64,000 bases of DNA from Qingshengfaniella alkalisoli (lineage in GTDB: Bacteria; Pseudomonadota; Alphaproteobacteria; Rhodobacterales; Rhodobacteraceae): NCBI RefSeq assembly GCF_007855645.1, contig NZ_CP042261.1, forward strand, positions 476,501 to 540,500. Reading direction: 5' to 3'. Both the position numbers and the translations under genes were made by a program. The notes below the pieces were generated by a model. That model ran no database searches and had not been told where the DNA came from. It worked only from the letters and a program-made list of their open reading frames with translations. Shown here in pieces: positions 44,099-53,528 of this stretch (position 1 is its first letter; every line of letters starts with the position of its first letter).

Positions 44099-44534
44099 TA
44101 GATGCCGTTGTTTAGCGCCAAATCCTCAGGTGGGTGCGACAGATTTATTGCCGGTTAACTGTTCAATTCCACCGACCAGAACCGGGATGCTGTAGTTGGG
44201 TTTTGAAATGGTAGAAAACTCTGATGCTCTTTTGCTGGACAGGAATTGGCAGCACTTGGAAAGACCGGAATCCGTATCTCGGTCCGTTGTTGTAGTGAGG
44301 CCGTAGCGATTTTGTTCAAGGGCACTTCTGGTGAAATCGTGGTCTAGGACGGGCTGGCGCTCCTCGGGGCCATGGCGCGTGGCTTCTTCGAGGAAACACG
44401 TGTGACGACGAATCCTGCGGTCCCGCTCCGTCGCTACTGCTCTTGGGGCTTGTAGTATGGAGATTGCCGGAGGGTGCCGCTGCAAACAATGAAGCACAAT
44501 CGGGATAGGGCGAACGATGATCGCCCTGTCCATA
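44099..44534. other. Gene-poor region between hemF and hemE
   Basis: 436 bases of lower GC content. A minus-strand frame is open for 135 codons (44126-44533), but it matches no family I know, has many rare-looking codons and no good ribosome-binding site. I found no inverted repeats of insertion-sequence size. It may be a decayed gene. The region ends in a hairpin just after hemE. Confidence 0.45.
44503..44531 (-). terminator. Hairpin after hemE
   Basis: Arms of 11 bp (GGATAGGGCGA and TCGCCCTGTCC, one G-T wobble) with a 7-base loop lie 4 bases past the hemE stop. A T-run is lacking, so this is a tentative terminator. Confidence 0.5.
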
Positions 44535-45572
44535 TTAGCTGCCCCCGCGCAGCGTTTCGATCATCAGCGCGACATTGTCGGGATCGGCATCGGGCGTGAT
44601 ACCGTGACCCAAATTGAAGATGTGCGGTCCGGCGGAAAATGCTTCGCGGATCCGGTGCACTTCGTCTACGAGCGCCTGACCGCCCGTGACCATATGCTGC
44701 GGCGCGAGATTGCCCTGAACACAGCAGTCCTTTTGCACGTTCTCTGCCGCCCAAGCCGCATCCACGGAATTGTCGAGCGCGACACAATCGGCGCCCGTTG
44801 CTTTCGCAAAACCGACATAACGATCCCGCGCTTCGCGGGGAAATGCGATGACAGGTGTGTCGGGATGTTTGGCCTTCAATTCACGGATGATCCGTTTGGC
44901 GGGGGCGAGCGCGTAAAGATCAAAGTCGTCGCCCGTCAGTGATCCGGCCCAACTGTCGAACAGCTTGACGACCTCGGCCCCGGACTCGATCTGCGCGGAG
45001 AGATATTCGATTGTCGCGGCAGTAATGCGATCCATAAGCAGATCGAACAACGGACGGTTTTCTTCCTTAAGACGGTGCGCGGGGGCTTGATCCGGTGTGC
45101 CGCGACCGGCGATCATATAAGTGGCAACGGTCCAGGGCGCGCCGGCGAAGCCGATCAGGGCGGTCTCGTTCGGAAGTTCCCGCGACAGGATACGAATGGT
45201 TTCATAGACGGGCGAGAGATGTTCGTGGACGCTGTCCGAGGGTTTGAGAACATCGAAATCGGCTTGAGCGTCAATCGTGGACAGACGCGGGCCTTCACCC
45301 GTGACGAACCATAGATCCGCGCCCAATGCCTGCGGGATGAGCAAGATGTCCGCGAAAAGAATGGCGGCATCAAATCCGAAACGGCGAATGGGCTGAAGAG
45401 TGACTTCGGCTGCGAGTTCCGGGGTGTAGCATAGCGACAGAAAGTCGCCTGCCTTTGCGCGGGTGGCGCGGTATTCAGGCAAGTAGCGGCCCGCCTGACG
45501 CATCATCCAGATCGGGGGAACGTCCTGAACCTGACCTTGAAGGCTGGCGAGCAGTTTTTTGGTTTCGGCCAT
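44535..45572 (-). CDS. hemE: Uroporphyrinogen decarboxylase
   Basis: 345 residues. The N-terminal signature [20 protein letters not shown] and the second block [19 protein letters not shown] are both present, together with [13 protein letters not shown]-type helices. It decarboxylates the four acetate side chains of uroporphyrinogen III. It is divergent from hemC with only 80 bases between, so a shared control region is likely. The ATG is the expected one. Confidence 0.96.
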   Translation of the reverse strand: MAETKKLLASLQGQVQDVPPIWMMRQAGRYLPEYRATRAKAGDFLSLCYTPELAAEVTLQPIRRFGFDAAILFADILLIPQALGADLWFVTGEGPRLSTIDAQADFDVLKPSDSVHEHLSPVYETIRILSRELPNETALIGFAGAPWTVATYMIAGRGTPDQAPAHRLKEENRPLFDLLMDRITAATIEYLSAQIESGAEVVKLFDSWAGSLTGDDFDLYALAPAKRIIRELKAKHPDTPVIAFPREARDRYVGFAKATGADCVALDNSVDAAWAAENVQKDCCVQGNLAPQHMVTGGQALVDEVHRIREAFSAGPHIFNLGHGITPDADPDNVALMIETLRGGS

Positions 45573-45652
45573 CTGCGTCCTCGTCTATTGCGGGGGCGTC
45601 CTCACCCCCTCGCGGGCGGCTTGTCAACTACCGCAAACGGAGCAGGAACACC

Positions 45653-46606
45653 ATGCGACGCAGTATGCCAACACCTACGTCACCGCTGAAAATCGGCACA
45701 CGGGGCTCTCCGCTGGCTGTTGCGCAGGCCGAAGAGACACGGGATCGGATCGCCGCTGCATTCGACCTGCCGTCCGAGGCGTTCGAAATCGTTGTCATCA
45801 AGACAACGGGTGACCGCGTGCTGGACCGGGCGTTGAAGGAAATCGGTGGCAAGGGACTGTTCACCAAGGAAATCGAAGAGGCACTGACCGCTGGCGAGAT
45901 CGACATTGCGGTTCATTCGATGAAGGATATGCCGGTCCAGCAACCCGAAGGACTGCTGCTTGACTGCTACCTGCCACGCGAAGACGTGCGTGACGCCTTT
46001 ATTTCGCTTGAATACAAGGGCATTTCAGATCTACCGCATGGTGTGACAGTCGGATCATCCAGCTTGCGCCGCCGCGCGCAGTTGGCATATCGGCGACCTG
46101 ATCTGAACCTCGTGGAATTTCGTGGCAATGTTCAGACCCGTTTGAAGAAACTCCAGGACGGTATAGCGGTTGCGACGTTTCTGGCGGTGGCAGGGTTGAA
46201 TCGGCTTGGTCGCGCTGATCTGGCTGCCAGCGCAATCGACACCGATGAGATGCTTCCTGCCGTGGCGCAGGGCGCGATCGGTGTTGAGCGCCGCGTGGAC
46301 GACACCGTTGTCGCTGAGTTTCTGGCCGCGATCCACGATGATCAAACAGGACAGCGTTTGGCGGCGGAGCGGGCGTATCTGGCTGCGCTGGACGGATCCT
46401 GCGAAACCCCTATCGCCGGTCTCGCGGACCTGAACGGAGGCACGTTGATGCTGCGAGGAGAAATCCTGCGGCCGGACGGGAGCGAAGCCATCGCCGATCA
46501 CCTTAGTGGCCCGATCGAAGATGGCGCACGAATTGGTGAAGAACTTGCGAAGATGCTGCTGTCACGTGCACCGGACGGGTTTCTGGATTGGTGCAGTAGC
46601 AGCTAG
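45653..46606 (+). CDS. hemC: Porphobilinogen deaminase
   Basis: 317 residues. KIGTRGSPLAVAQAEETR opens the protein, and GLFTKEIEEALTAGEIDIAVHSMKDMP (in two parts) and VGSSSLRRRAQL follow. The dipyrromethane-carrying Cys is in DGSCETPIAG near residue 247. It links four porphobilinogens into hydroxymethylbilane. The start at 45653 has AGGA 5 bases upstream; an ATG at 45665 has none. The frame is open further upstream inside hemE, but that part is not conserved. Confidence 0.96.
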   Translation: MRRSMPTPTSPLKIGTRGSPLAVAQAEETRDRIAAAFDLPSEAFEIVVIKTTGDRVLDRALKEIGGKGLFTKEIEEALTAGEIDIAVHSMKDMPVQQPEGLLLDCYLPREDVRDAFISLEYKGISDLPHGVTVGSSSLRRRAQLAYRRPDLNLVEFRGNVQTRLKKLQDGIAVATFLAVAGLNRLGRADLAASAIDTDEMLPAVAQGAIGVERRVDDTVVAEFLAAIHDDQTGQRLAAERAYLAALDGSCETPIAGLADLNGGTLMLRGEILRPDGSEAIADHLSGPIEDGARIGEELAKMLLSRAPDGFLDWCSSS

Positions 46607-46680
46607 CCAGCGTCACATAAGTGCAATCAACGCGCTATAGTGGTGCCATGCCGAATGGCGGTTGAAGACGAGGTAGGACG

Positions 46681-47601
46681 ATGGATGGATTGGATGGCGA
46701 GCAGGGTGCTCGTGATTGGCTGAAAGCCGAACTGGACGATACGCTTGATGAGGAGATCGAGCAGGATCTGGGTGAACATGAGCTTCACCTGAAGATTCGT
46801 GATATCTACCGCAAGTCCCATCCGCCAACCATTCCACGGGCGGACTATTATCGCGCACTTCTGGCTTTGCAGGCGGAACTGATAAAGCTTCAGGACTGGG
46901 TCAAGCATAACAACGAGAAGGTTGTCGTGATTTTCGAGGGTCGCGATTCAGCAGGGAAAGGCGGTGTAATCAAACGCATCACTCAACGTCTTGACCCACG
47001 TATGTGCCGCGTTGTGGCGTTGCCTGCACCCTCGGACCGTGAAAAAAGCCAATGGTATTTCCAGCGCTACGTGCCGCATTTGCCCGCCGGGGGCGAGATC
47101 GTCCTGCTTGATCGCAGCTGGTACAACCGCTCTGGCGTGGAACGTGTCATGGGTTTCGCCAGCGATGATCAGGTGGAAGAATTTTTCCACGACGTGCCGG
47201 AATTCGAACGCATGCTGGTCCGCTCGGGTATTCGACTGGTGAAGTACTGGTTCTCGATCACCGACGAGGAACAGCAGATGCGCTTCCTTATGCGCATCCA
47301 CGACCCTTTGAAACAGTGGAAGCTCAGCCCGATGGATTTGCAATCGCGTATCCGCTGGGAAGACTACACCAAGGCGAAGGAGGAAACCTTCGCTCGGACG
47401 AACATCCCGGAAGCGCCGTGGTACATCGTCGAAGCCAACGACAAGAAACGTGCGCGATTGAACTGCATCGATCACCTTTTGTCGCTTATCCCTTACGACG
47501 AGGTGCCACACGACGAAGTGACCCTGCCGGATCGAGTGTTCAATCCGAACTATGAACGGAAAACGCTGCCGCCCGAACTATACGTGCCGGAAAAGTACTG
47601 A
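46681..47601 (+). CDS. ppk2: Polyphosphate kinase 2 (class I)
   Basis: 306 residues, one PPK2 domain. Walker A is FEGRDSAGKGG (about 80-90), the Walker B region is EIVLLDRSWYNRSGVERVMG, and the lid reads WKLSPMDLQSRIRWEDYTKA. Class I PPK2 enzymes mainly phosphorylate ADP or GDP with polyphosphate. The N-terminal extension of about 70 residues is acidic. It converges with the BCCT transporter gene. Confidence 0.95.
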   Translation: MDGLDGEQGARDWLKAELDDTLDEEIEQDLGEHELHLKIRDIYRKSHPPTIPRADYYRALLALQAELIKLQDWVKHNNEKVVVIFEGRDSAGKGGVIKRITQRLDPRMCRVVALPAPSDREKSQWYFQRYVPHLPAGGEIVLLDRSWYNRSGVERVMGFASDDQVEEFFHDVPEFERMLVRSGIRLVKYWFSITDEEQQMRFLMRIHDPLKQWKLSPMDLQSRIRWEDYTKAKEETFARTNIPEAPWYIVEANDKKRARLNCIDHLLSLIPYDEVPHDEVTLPDRVFNPNYERKTLPPELYVPEKY

Positions 47602-47606
47602 AATCC

Positions 47607-47626
47607 CCGGCCCCTGCTGGGGCCGG
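47607..47626. terminator. Hairpin between convergent ppk2 and BCCT genes
   Basis: A perfect 8-bp GC stem (CCGGCCCC and GGGGCCGG) around TGCT. There is no T-run on either side, so it is a weak or factor-assisted terminator. Confidence 0.5.
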
Positions 47627-47639
47627 AGCAAGCAGTGGT

Positions 47640-49283
47640 CTAGTCGCGCGGTTCTGCGGCCAGGCCTTTGACGATGGCCCAGCAGGCGAGCAGCAGCAGG
47701 ATCGCGAAGGGAAAGCCGGTCGAGACTGCCATTGCCTGTAGTGCGCCCAGCCCACCGCCGAGCAGCAATGCGATCGCGACCAGCCCCTCGAAGATCGCCC
47801 AGAACACGCGTTGAGGAACCGGCGCATTCACCTTGCCGCCTGCGGTTATGGTGTCGATCACCAGCGAGCCGGAGTCCGACGAGGTGACGAAGAACACGAT
47901 TACAAGCAGAATGCCGATGAAGGATGTTATCTGTGTCAGCGGCAGTTCTGCGAGCATGTAGAACAGTTTCAGTTCCAGGGACGCTTCCTGTACCGCCGTG
48001 TATCCATCGTTAACGATCTGGTGGATCGCGGTTCCGCCGAAAGCGGTCATCCACAAGACCGATACCAGCGACGGGATCAGCAGCACGCAGATGAGAAACT
48101 CTCGCACCGTACGGCCACGGCTGACACGGGCGATGAACATACCCACGAAAGGCGACCAACTGATCCACCACGCCCAGTAGAAGGCCGTCCAGCCTTGGCG
48201 GAAGTTGTCGTCATCGCGCCCGAACGGGTTCGACAGGGCTGGCAGGTCCTTGGCATAGCTCCACAGATTGCTGAAAAAGCCGCCCAGAATGGCCAAAGTC
48301 GGCCCAACTATAATCACGAAGAACAGCAACAGAACGGCAAGCGTCATGTTGATCTCCGACAGGCGTTTGACGCCTGCATCCAGCCCCGCCAGCACCGAGA
48401 TCAGCGCAACGCCCGTGATCGCGAGGATCAATATGACTTTCGATTCACCGTTGTTGGGAATACCGAACAGGAAGTTCAGACCTGCATTGGCCTGCTCCGC
48501 GCCAAAGCCAAGTGATGTCGCAAGACCGAACAGGGTGGCGAATACAGCGAGGATGTCGATCACATGGCCTGTCCAGCCCCAGACCTTGTCGCCGAAGATC
48601 GGGTAGAAGATCGACCGGACCGTCAGAGGCAGTCCTTTGTTGTAGCTGAAAATTGCCAGGGCCAGCGCCACGACGGCGTAGATCGCCCACGGGTGCAGCC
48701 CCCAATGGAAAATCGTCGCGGCCATGCCAAGTTTTTCAGCGGCGATTTCATCCCCTGCGGCACCCTGAAGCGGTGCCCAATCCGTTCTCACACCGTTTTC
48801 GACAACGGGTCCACCAAAGGCGGTACTATAGTGCGAGATGGGTTCCGATACGCCGTAGAACATAAGCCCGATGCCCATCCCGGCGGCGAACAACATGGCG
48901 AACCATCCGGTATAGCTGTAGTCGGGTGTGGCATCCGGCCCGCCGATACGGATTCTCCCGTAAGGAAGGACGATCAGCGCAAGGCACAGGAGGACAAAAA
49001 CATTTGCGGTGGCGAGGAAAAACCAATCCAACTTCGCTGTTAGCGTGTCGCGCAGCGTATCGAACATGGGCCCAACACTGTTCTGGAAGGCCAGCGTCAG
49101 TACCACGAACCCGATGATCGTGACGCCTGAAATGGCGAAAACCGGATTGTGGATGTCCAAGCCGATGGGGCCAACGGATGTTTCGATGTTATCTTGGCCG
49201 ATCTCGTAGTCCGTTTCGATGACCTCGGTCGGGCCTTCGGGTTCGGGAATTGGCGGCTCGACTTCTTCTTCGGTCGTGTTCAT
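47640..49283 (-). CDS. BCCT-family betaine/choline/carnitine transporter
   Basis: 547 residues with about 12 membrane helices. An acidic N-terminal tail (about 1-45) precedes helix 1. AAGMGIGLMFYGVSEPISHY and the aromatic-rich TAFYWAWWISWSPFVGMFIARVSRGRTVREF (in parts) contain the Trp box and family signature. It would import betaine, choline or carnitine with Na+ or H+. The C-terminus is short, unlike the osmosensing tail of BetP. The Usp gene lies 18 bases upstream on the same strand, making a probable operon. Confidence 0.93.
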   Translation of the reverse strand: MNTTEEEVEPPIPEPEGPTEVIETDYEIGQDNIETSVGPIGLDIHNPVFAISGVTIIGFVVLTLAFQNSVGPMFDTLRDTLTAKLDWFFLATANVFVLLCLALIVLPYGRIRIGGPDATPDYSYTGWFAMLFAAGMGIGLMFYGVSEPISHYSTAFGGPVVENGVRTDWAPLQGAAGDEIAAEKLGMAATIFHWGLHPWAIYAVVALALAIFSYNKGLPLTVRSIFYPIFGDKVWGWTGHVIDILAVFATLFGLATSLGFGAEQANAGLNFLFGIPNNGESKVILILAITGVALISVLAGLDAGVKRLSEINMTLAVLLLFFVIIVGPTLAILGGFFSNLWSYAKDLPALSNPFGRDDDNFRQGWTAFYWAWWISWSPFVGMFIARVSRGRTVREFLICVLLIPSLVSVLWMTAFGGTAIHQIVNDGYTAVQEASLELKLFYMLAELPLTQITSFIGILLVIVFFVTSSDSGSLVIDTITAGGKVNAPVPQRVFWAIFEGLVAIALLLGGGLGALQAMAVSTGFPFAILLLLACWAIVKGLAAEPRD

Positions 49284-49301
49284 GGAAACTCCTTCTGCAC
49301 A

Positions 49302-49715
49302 CTATCTAACGATCAAGACTGAAACGTGGGCGCGTGTCGCAACCCGCCCCCCGTGAGACGGCCACAAATGATCGGAGAGTTTGGGTATATGTGATGCCAT
49401 AACCACCAGATCAGCGGCGTTTTCATCGATGGCCTCCAGCAGTTGGTCGTTCAGATCCACAGCGGGGTCATGACTGACGTAAGTTTTTGCTGATGCAGTA
49501 TGTCCGTGCTTTTCTGATTGGCTTTTCGCGAAATCGTTAAGCTTGGCCTCGAACTCGGTCGGTGTACGTGCTTGTTGGCTGGGGAGCGCCGAGATAACCG
49601 CAACATAGATAACCGGAGCGTCATACCGCCCAGCTAGATCGGCAGCGACATCCAGCGATTTCTCCAGTTGACCTAAATGGCCCAGATCGACGGGGACCAT
49701 GATTTTCTTGAACAT
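49302..49715 (-). CDS. Universal stress protein (single UspA domain)
   Basis: 137 residues. FKKIMVPVDLGHLGQLEKSL opens the fold, and the end DLVVMASHIPKLSDHLWPSHGGRVATRAHVSVLIVR (read as two parts) keeps part of the ATP-binding loop, though the G-x2-G-x9-G pattern is altered (ASHIPK for G-x-H-G). It precedes a BCCT transporter gene by 18 bases, recalling the Usp TeaD that regulates the ectoine transporter TeaABC in Halomonas. A transport-regulating role is therefore plausible but unproven. Confidence 0.9.
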   Translation of the reverse strand: MFKKIMVPVDLGHLGQLEKSLDVAADLAGRYDAPVIYVAVISALPSQQARTPTEFEAKLNDFAKSQSEKHGHTASAKTYVSHDPAVDLNDQLLEAIDENAADLVVMASHIPKLSDHLWPSHGGRVATRAHVSVLIVR

Positions 49716-49940
49716 TCCGCCTCACAGATTTGGCTTGTTCCGATAGTCGAAGCGCGGGATTTTTTGCGATTTGCGCACCACTTCCCCGAGCAGGCTAACA
49801 AACTCTACAAAAAAAACAACAATTTGCGAGACCACAGAGGAGCTGAGGGCCAAAGTCATCGAAGATCACCACTCTCACGACGGAGCATGATTCGATTACA
49901 TCAGGGCATTTTACAGCGCATCTCCCGAAAGATTCGTGCA

Positions 49941-49965
49941 CGGTTGGGGCCAACCGTTGGTTGGC
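49941..49965. promoter_or_regulatory. Cluster of three GGTTGG half-sites upstream of nap
   Basis: CGGTTGG (49941-49947), CCAACCG (49950-49956) and GGTTGGC (49959-49965) alternate in orientation, giving two overlapping inverted repeats that can form mutually exclusive hairpins. They lie about 130 bases before napE and may be an operator for an unknown regulator. Confidence 0.4.
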
Positions 49966-50037
49966 TGCTGAACCTAGCCACGGGTCGGTCACCTTAGCGT
50001 TTCAGAGAAATAGACTGTTTGAAACCGAGATATGTTG

Positions 50038-50071
50038 CCCTAAGGTTAAACAATCCCTAGGGTTAAACAAT
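50038..50071. repeat. 17-bp tandem direct repeat upstream of napE
   Basis: CCCTAAGGTTAAACAAT and CCCTAGGGTTAAACAAT lie end to end with one mismatch, 26 bases before the napE start. The centre contains the palindrome CCCTAGGG. They could be paired operator sites or part of the leader RNA. Confidence 0.75.
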
Positions 50072-50097
50072 AACGTGATCGTTCTCAGGAACCAGCC

Positions 50098-50259
50098 ATG
50101 GATGCCAAACCTGTCAGCGCGAACGAGGAACGCAGGGTTTTCATCCTGCTTGCTGTCATTCTTGCACCTGTATTGGCTGTCGCGATCGTTGGTGGATACG
50201 GCTTTATCGTCTGGCTTTACCAGATGATCTATGGCCCGCCCGGCCCTCCGACAGGGTAG
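50098..50259 (+). CDS. napE: NapE, small membrane protein of periplasmic nitrate reductase
   Basis: 53 residues: MDAKPVSANEERRVFILL, one membrane helix (about 14-41), then the conserved ending GFIVWLYQMIYGPPGPPTG. This matches NapE, a small protein of uncertain role found at the head of nap operons. CAGGA precedes the ATG. napD starts 10 bases after its stop. Confidence 0.88.
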   Translation: MDAKPVSANEERRVFILLAVILAPVLAVAIVGGYGFIVWLYQMIYGPPGPPTG

Positions 50260-50269
50260 GGGCCGGAAT

Positions 50270-50557
50270 ATGCCAGCTGCCGCCAGCACCTCAGCCCCGG
50301 TACACATTTCCAGTTTGCTTGTCCGTTGTCGGCCGGATCGGATTGACATGGTCATAAATGCAATCTGCCGCATACCGTCTGCCGAAATTGCGCTGCAAGA
50401 CCGATCCGGTAAGATCGTCATTACGCTTGAAACCTCCAGCGAGGGTGAAGTTGCCGATGCGATGACCCGCATCCAACTTCTGGACGGTGTCGCAAGCGCT
50501 GCACTCGTCTTTCATCAGATGGACGACCCCCCAGACAATCAAGGAGCTGCCCTATGA
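50270..50557 (+). CDS. napD: NapD, chaperone for NapA
   Basis: 95 residues, ferredoxin-like fold: [20 protein letters not shown], then a [19 protein letters not shown] helix. NapD binds the Tat signal of NapA and helps cofactor insertion before export. The ATG at 50270 is chosen because the open frame upstream overlaps napE. The stop overlaps the napA start (ATGA). Confidence 0.93.
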   Translation: MPAAASTSAPVHISSLLVRCRPDRIDMVINAICRIPSAEIALQDRSGKIVITLETSSEGEVADAMTRIQLLDGVASAALVFHQMDDPPDNQGAAL

Positions 50558-53052
50558 CTGGTGTCACCCGAAGAGACGTCATCAAGGCGCAAGCCGTGGC
50601 TGCCGCTGCCGCTGCCGCGGGGCTACCGGTGCCCGCTTCGGCCCAGAACCTTGTCACCGACTCGGCGGTGACGGACCTCAAGTGGTCCAAAGCGCCCTGC
50701 CGGTTTTGCGGGACAGGATGTTCGGTGATGGTGGCGACCAAGGCAGGCCGTGTTGTCGCCACGCATGGCGATGCCGAGTCCCCGGTGAATCGCGGTCTGA
50801 ACTGCGTGAAGGGCTATTTCCTGTCGAAGATCATGTATGGAGGCGATCGTCTGGCCACGCCACTTCTGCGAATGCGTGATGGTGAGTATCACAAGGACGG
50901 CGACTTCATGCCCGTCAGCTGGGATGAAGCCTTCGACATAATGGCTCAGAAGTGGAAGACGACGTTGGCCGCGAAAGGGCCACAAGCCATCGGCATGTTC
51001 GGGTCCGGCCAGTGGACCATCCACGAGGGCTATGCCGCATCCAAGTTGATGAAGGCGGGCTTCCGGTCGAACAACATTGACCCGAATGCGCGGCACTGCA
51101 TGGCTTCGGCGGTGACGGGCTTCATGCGCACTTTCGGGATCGATGAACCGATGGGCTGCTACGACGATTTCGAGAATGCGGATGCCTTCGTGCTGTGGGG
51201 CTCCAACATGGCGGAGATGCACCCGATCCTGTGGACACGTATCTCCGATCGTCGCTTTAGCCATCCGCACGTGAAAGTCGCGGTGATGTCCACATTCACC
51301 CATCGCAGCTTCGATCTGGCGGACATTCCGATCATCTTTGAGCCGCAGACCGATCTGGTGATCCTGAACTATATCGCGAACTACATCATACAGAATGGCG
51401 CAGTTAACGAGGCTTTCGTCAACGAGCACGTCAATTTCAAGCGCGGTCGCACCAACATCGGATATGGGCTGCGTCCCGAGCACCCGTTGCAGCAGGCGGC
51501 CGAACATGCCGACGACGCCAACGATTCCGATCCTATAACATTCGAGGAATTCGCCGAGTTCGTGTCCGAATATACGCTCGAAAAAACGGCAGAGATGTCC
51601 GGCGTCGAGGAGAGCCGGCTCGAAGAACTCGCGAAGCTCTATGCAGATCCGGATACCAAGGTGATGTCGCTCTGGACCATGGGGTTCAACCAGCACACCC
51701 GCGGAACCTGGGTCAACAACATGGTCTACAACATCCATCTGCTGACCGGGAAGATTTCCGAACCGGGCAATTCGCCCTTTTCCTTGACGGGCCAGCCCTC
51801 GGCTTGCGGCACCGCGCGTGAGGTTGGGACTTTCGCCCACCGTCTGCCCGCCGACATGGTGGTGACCAATCCCGAACACCGCGCCCATGCCGAAGAGCTA
51901 TGGAAACTGCCGGAAGGCACCGTGCCGGATTGGGTTGGCGCGCATGCCGTGCAACAGAACCGCGATCTGAAAGACGGCAAGATCAATTGCTACTGGGTGC
52001 AGGTGAACAACAATATGCAGGCAGCGGCGAACCTTATGAACGAAGGTTTGCCGGGGTATCGCAATCCGGACAACTTCATCGTTGTGTCCGATGCCTACCC
52101 GACAGTCACTTGTGAAGCTGCTGACTTGATCCTTCCAGCAGCCATGTGGGTCGAGAAGGAAGGCGCTTATGGTAACGCCGAACGCCGAACACAGGTCTGG
52201 CACCAGCTAGTGAAGCCACCGGAAGGCGCACGGTCCGATTTGTGGCAATTGATTGAGTTTTCCAAGCGCTTCACTACGGATGAAGTCTGGCCTGCAGAGT
52301 TGCTTGACGCAAACCCCGACTACAAAGGGAAGACACTATACGATGTGCTGTATGCCAATGGGCAGGTAGATGCGTTTGGCATGGATGAAGTCAATCCCGA
52401 CTACGACAATGACGATGCAGAAAGCTTCGGCTTCTATGTCCAGAAGGGGCTGTTCGAGGAATACGCCAGCTTTGGGCGCGGCCACGGGCACGATTTGGCT
52501 CCTTACGAGCGCTACCACGAGGTGCGCGGCCTGCGCTGGCCGGTTGTCGATGGCGAAGAAACGCTTTGGCGGTTCAACGGTGACTACGACCCTTATGTAA
52601 CCGAGGGAAAGAAATTCGAATTCTACGGCAATGCGGACGGCCGCGCGAACATCTTCGCGCAACCTTATGAACCGCCCGCCGAGAGTCCGGACGACGACTT
52701 CCCCTTTTGGCTGGCCACGGGGCGCGTGCTCGAGCACTGGCATTCCGGGTCGATGACCCAAAGGGTGCCCGAACTGTATCGCGCCGTTCCGGACGCGCTT
52801 TGCTACATGCATCCGGACGATGCGGTCGAATTGGGCGTCAGGCGAGGGACGGAGGTGACGATCATATCCCGGCGCGGCGAGATGCGAACGCGGGTTGAGA
52901 CGCGCGGGCGGAACAAGCCTCCACGCGGGCTGATCTTCGTGCCATGGTTCGATGCGCGGCAGTTGATCAACAAGGTGACGCTGGACGCCACCGACCCGAT
53001 TTCCAAGCAGACGGACTTCAAGAAGTGTGCCGTCCGGATCGAAGCGGTGTGA
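50554..53052 (+). CDS. napA: Periplasmic nitrate reductase catalytic subunit NapA
   Basis: 832 residues, full length. The Tat signal peptide has RRDVIK and an Ala-rich h-region ending ASAQ (about residue 31). The [4Fe-4S] cysteines are C49, C52, C56 and C84. The Mo-bis-MGD domain follows, with the Mo-ligand Cys in [10 protein letters not shown] near residue 181. It reduces nitrate to nitrite in the periplasm and does not build proton-motive force by itself. The absence of a respiratory beta subunit distinguishes it from NarG. Confidence 0.97.
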   Translation: MTGVTRRDVIKAQAVAAAAAAAGLPVPASAQNLVTDSAVTDLKWSKAPCRFCGTGCSVMVATKAGRVVATHGDAESPVNRGLNCVKGYFLSKIMYGGDRLATPLLRMRDGEYHKDGDFMPVSWDEAFDIMAQKWKTTLAAKGPQAIGMFGSGQWTIHEGYAASKLMKAGFRSNNIDPNARHCMASAVTGFMRTFGIDEPMGCYDDFENADAFVLWGSNMAEMHPILWTRISDRRFSHPHVKVAVMSTFTHRSFDLADIPIIFEPQTDLVILNYIANYIIQNGAVNEAFVNEHVNFKRGRTNIGYGLRPEHPLQQAAEHADDANDSDPITFEEFAEFVSEYTLEKTAEMSGVEESRLEELAKLYADPDTKVMSLWTMGFNQHTRGTWVNNMVYNIHLLTGKISEPGNSPFSLTGQPSACGTAREVGTFAHRLPADMVVTNPEHRAHAEELWKLPEGTVPDWVGAHAVQQNRDLKDGKINCYWVQVNNNMQAAANLMNEGLPGYRNPDNFIVVSDAYPTVTCEAADLILPAAMWVEKEGAYGNAERRTQVWHQLVKPPEGARSDLWQLIEFSKRFTTDEVWPAELLDANPDYKGKTLYDVLYANGQVDAFGMDEVNPDYDNDDAESFGFYVQKGLFEEYASFGRGHGHDLAPYERYHEVRGLRWPVVDGEETLWRFNGDYDPYVTEGKKFEFYGNADGRANIFAQPYEPPAESPDDDFPFWLATGRVLEHWHSGSMTQRVPELYRAVPDALCYMHPDDAVELGVRRGTEVTIISRRGEMRTRVETRGRNKPPRGLIFVPWFDARQLINKVTLDATDPISKQTDFKKCAVRIEAV

Positions 53053-53060
53053 GGTGCGCC

Positions 53061-53528
53061 ATGTCCCCTTTGAAGTCATTCATTGCCGGTGCGGTTCTGC
53101 TGACCGCCAGCCAGAGCTTTGCCCAAGACGGTATCGCCACCCTACGCAATGGGGTGCCGCTCGATCAGGATGCGCAGGCCGCGCAAATCCCCGAGGTCGT
53201 CAATTCAGATGTACGCCAGGTGCGCAATTACCCCGAGCAGCCGCCTGTCATTCCGCACCAGATCGACAATTACCAGATCGACATCAACGCCAACAAATGC
53301 TTGACCTGCCATAGCCGTACGGCCGTCGAAATATCTCAGGCTCCGATGGTTTCGATTACGCATTTCATGAACCGCGAGGGGCAGTTTCTCGCGACCGTTA
53401 CGCCGCGGCGATACTTCTGCACACAATGCCATGTCGTCCAGCATGATGCTCGGCCGCTGGTCGAGAACGGCTTCGTCGATGTCGATACGGTGCTGGAGTA
53501 TGTTCAGCAGCAGGAAGGAAATAACTGA
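53061..53528 (+). CDS. napB: NapB, dihaem cytochrome c subunit
   Basis: 155 residues. The signal peptide ends SFAQ (about residue 22). There are two haem motifs, CLTCH (80-84) and CTQCH (120-124), with the usual spacing for NapB. It passes electrons from NapC to NapA in the periplasm. It begins 8 bases after napA, and its last base is shared with the start codon of napC. Confidence 0.95.
   Translation: MSPLKSFIAGAVLLTASQSFAQDGIATLRNGVPLDQDAQAAQIPEVVNSDVRQVRNYPEQPPVIPHQIDNYQIDINANKCLTCHSRTAVEISQAPMVSITHFMNREGQFLATVTPRRYFCTQCHVVQHDARPLVENGFVDVDTVLEYVQQQEGNN

Larger units (their letters stand above)
49716..50097. other. Intergenic control region between usp and napE
   Basis: 382 bases without a credible gene. 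It contains an A-run and two separate repeat clusters, at 49941-49965 and 50038-50071, listed below, plus a GTTTCA/TGAAAC pair at 49999-50025. No FNR-type TTGAT-N4-ATCAA site is seen. Confidence 0.6.

Noticed and set aside
44126-44533. A 135-codon minus-strand frame between hemF and hemE as a gene.
   Set aside because: It has no family match, no suitable ribosome-binding site and a composition unlike neighbouring genes. I report it only as part of a gene-poor stretch.
45455-45652. A 66-codon N-terminal extension of HemC inside hemE.
   Set aside because: The conserved deaminase start follows the ATG at 45653, and the extension lies antisense to hemE coding sequence.
49716-50097. FNR/FnrL box upstream of nap.
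   Set aside because: No TTGAT-N4-ATCAA-like sequence is present on either strand, although other repeats are.
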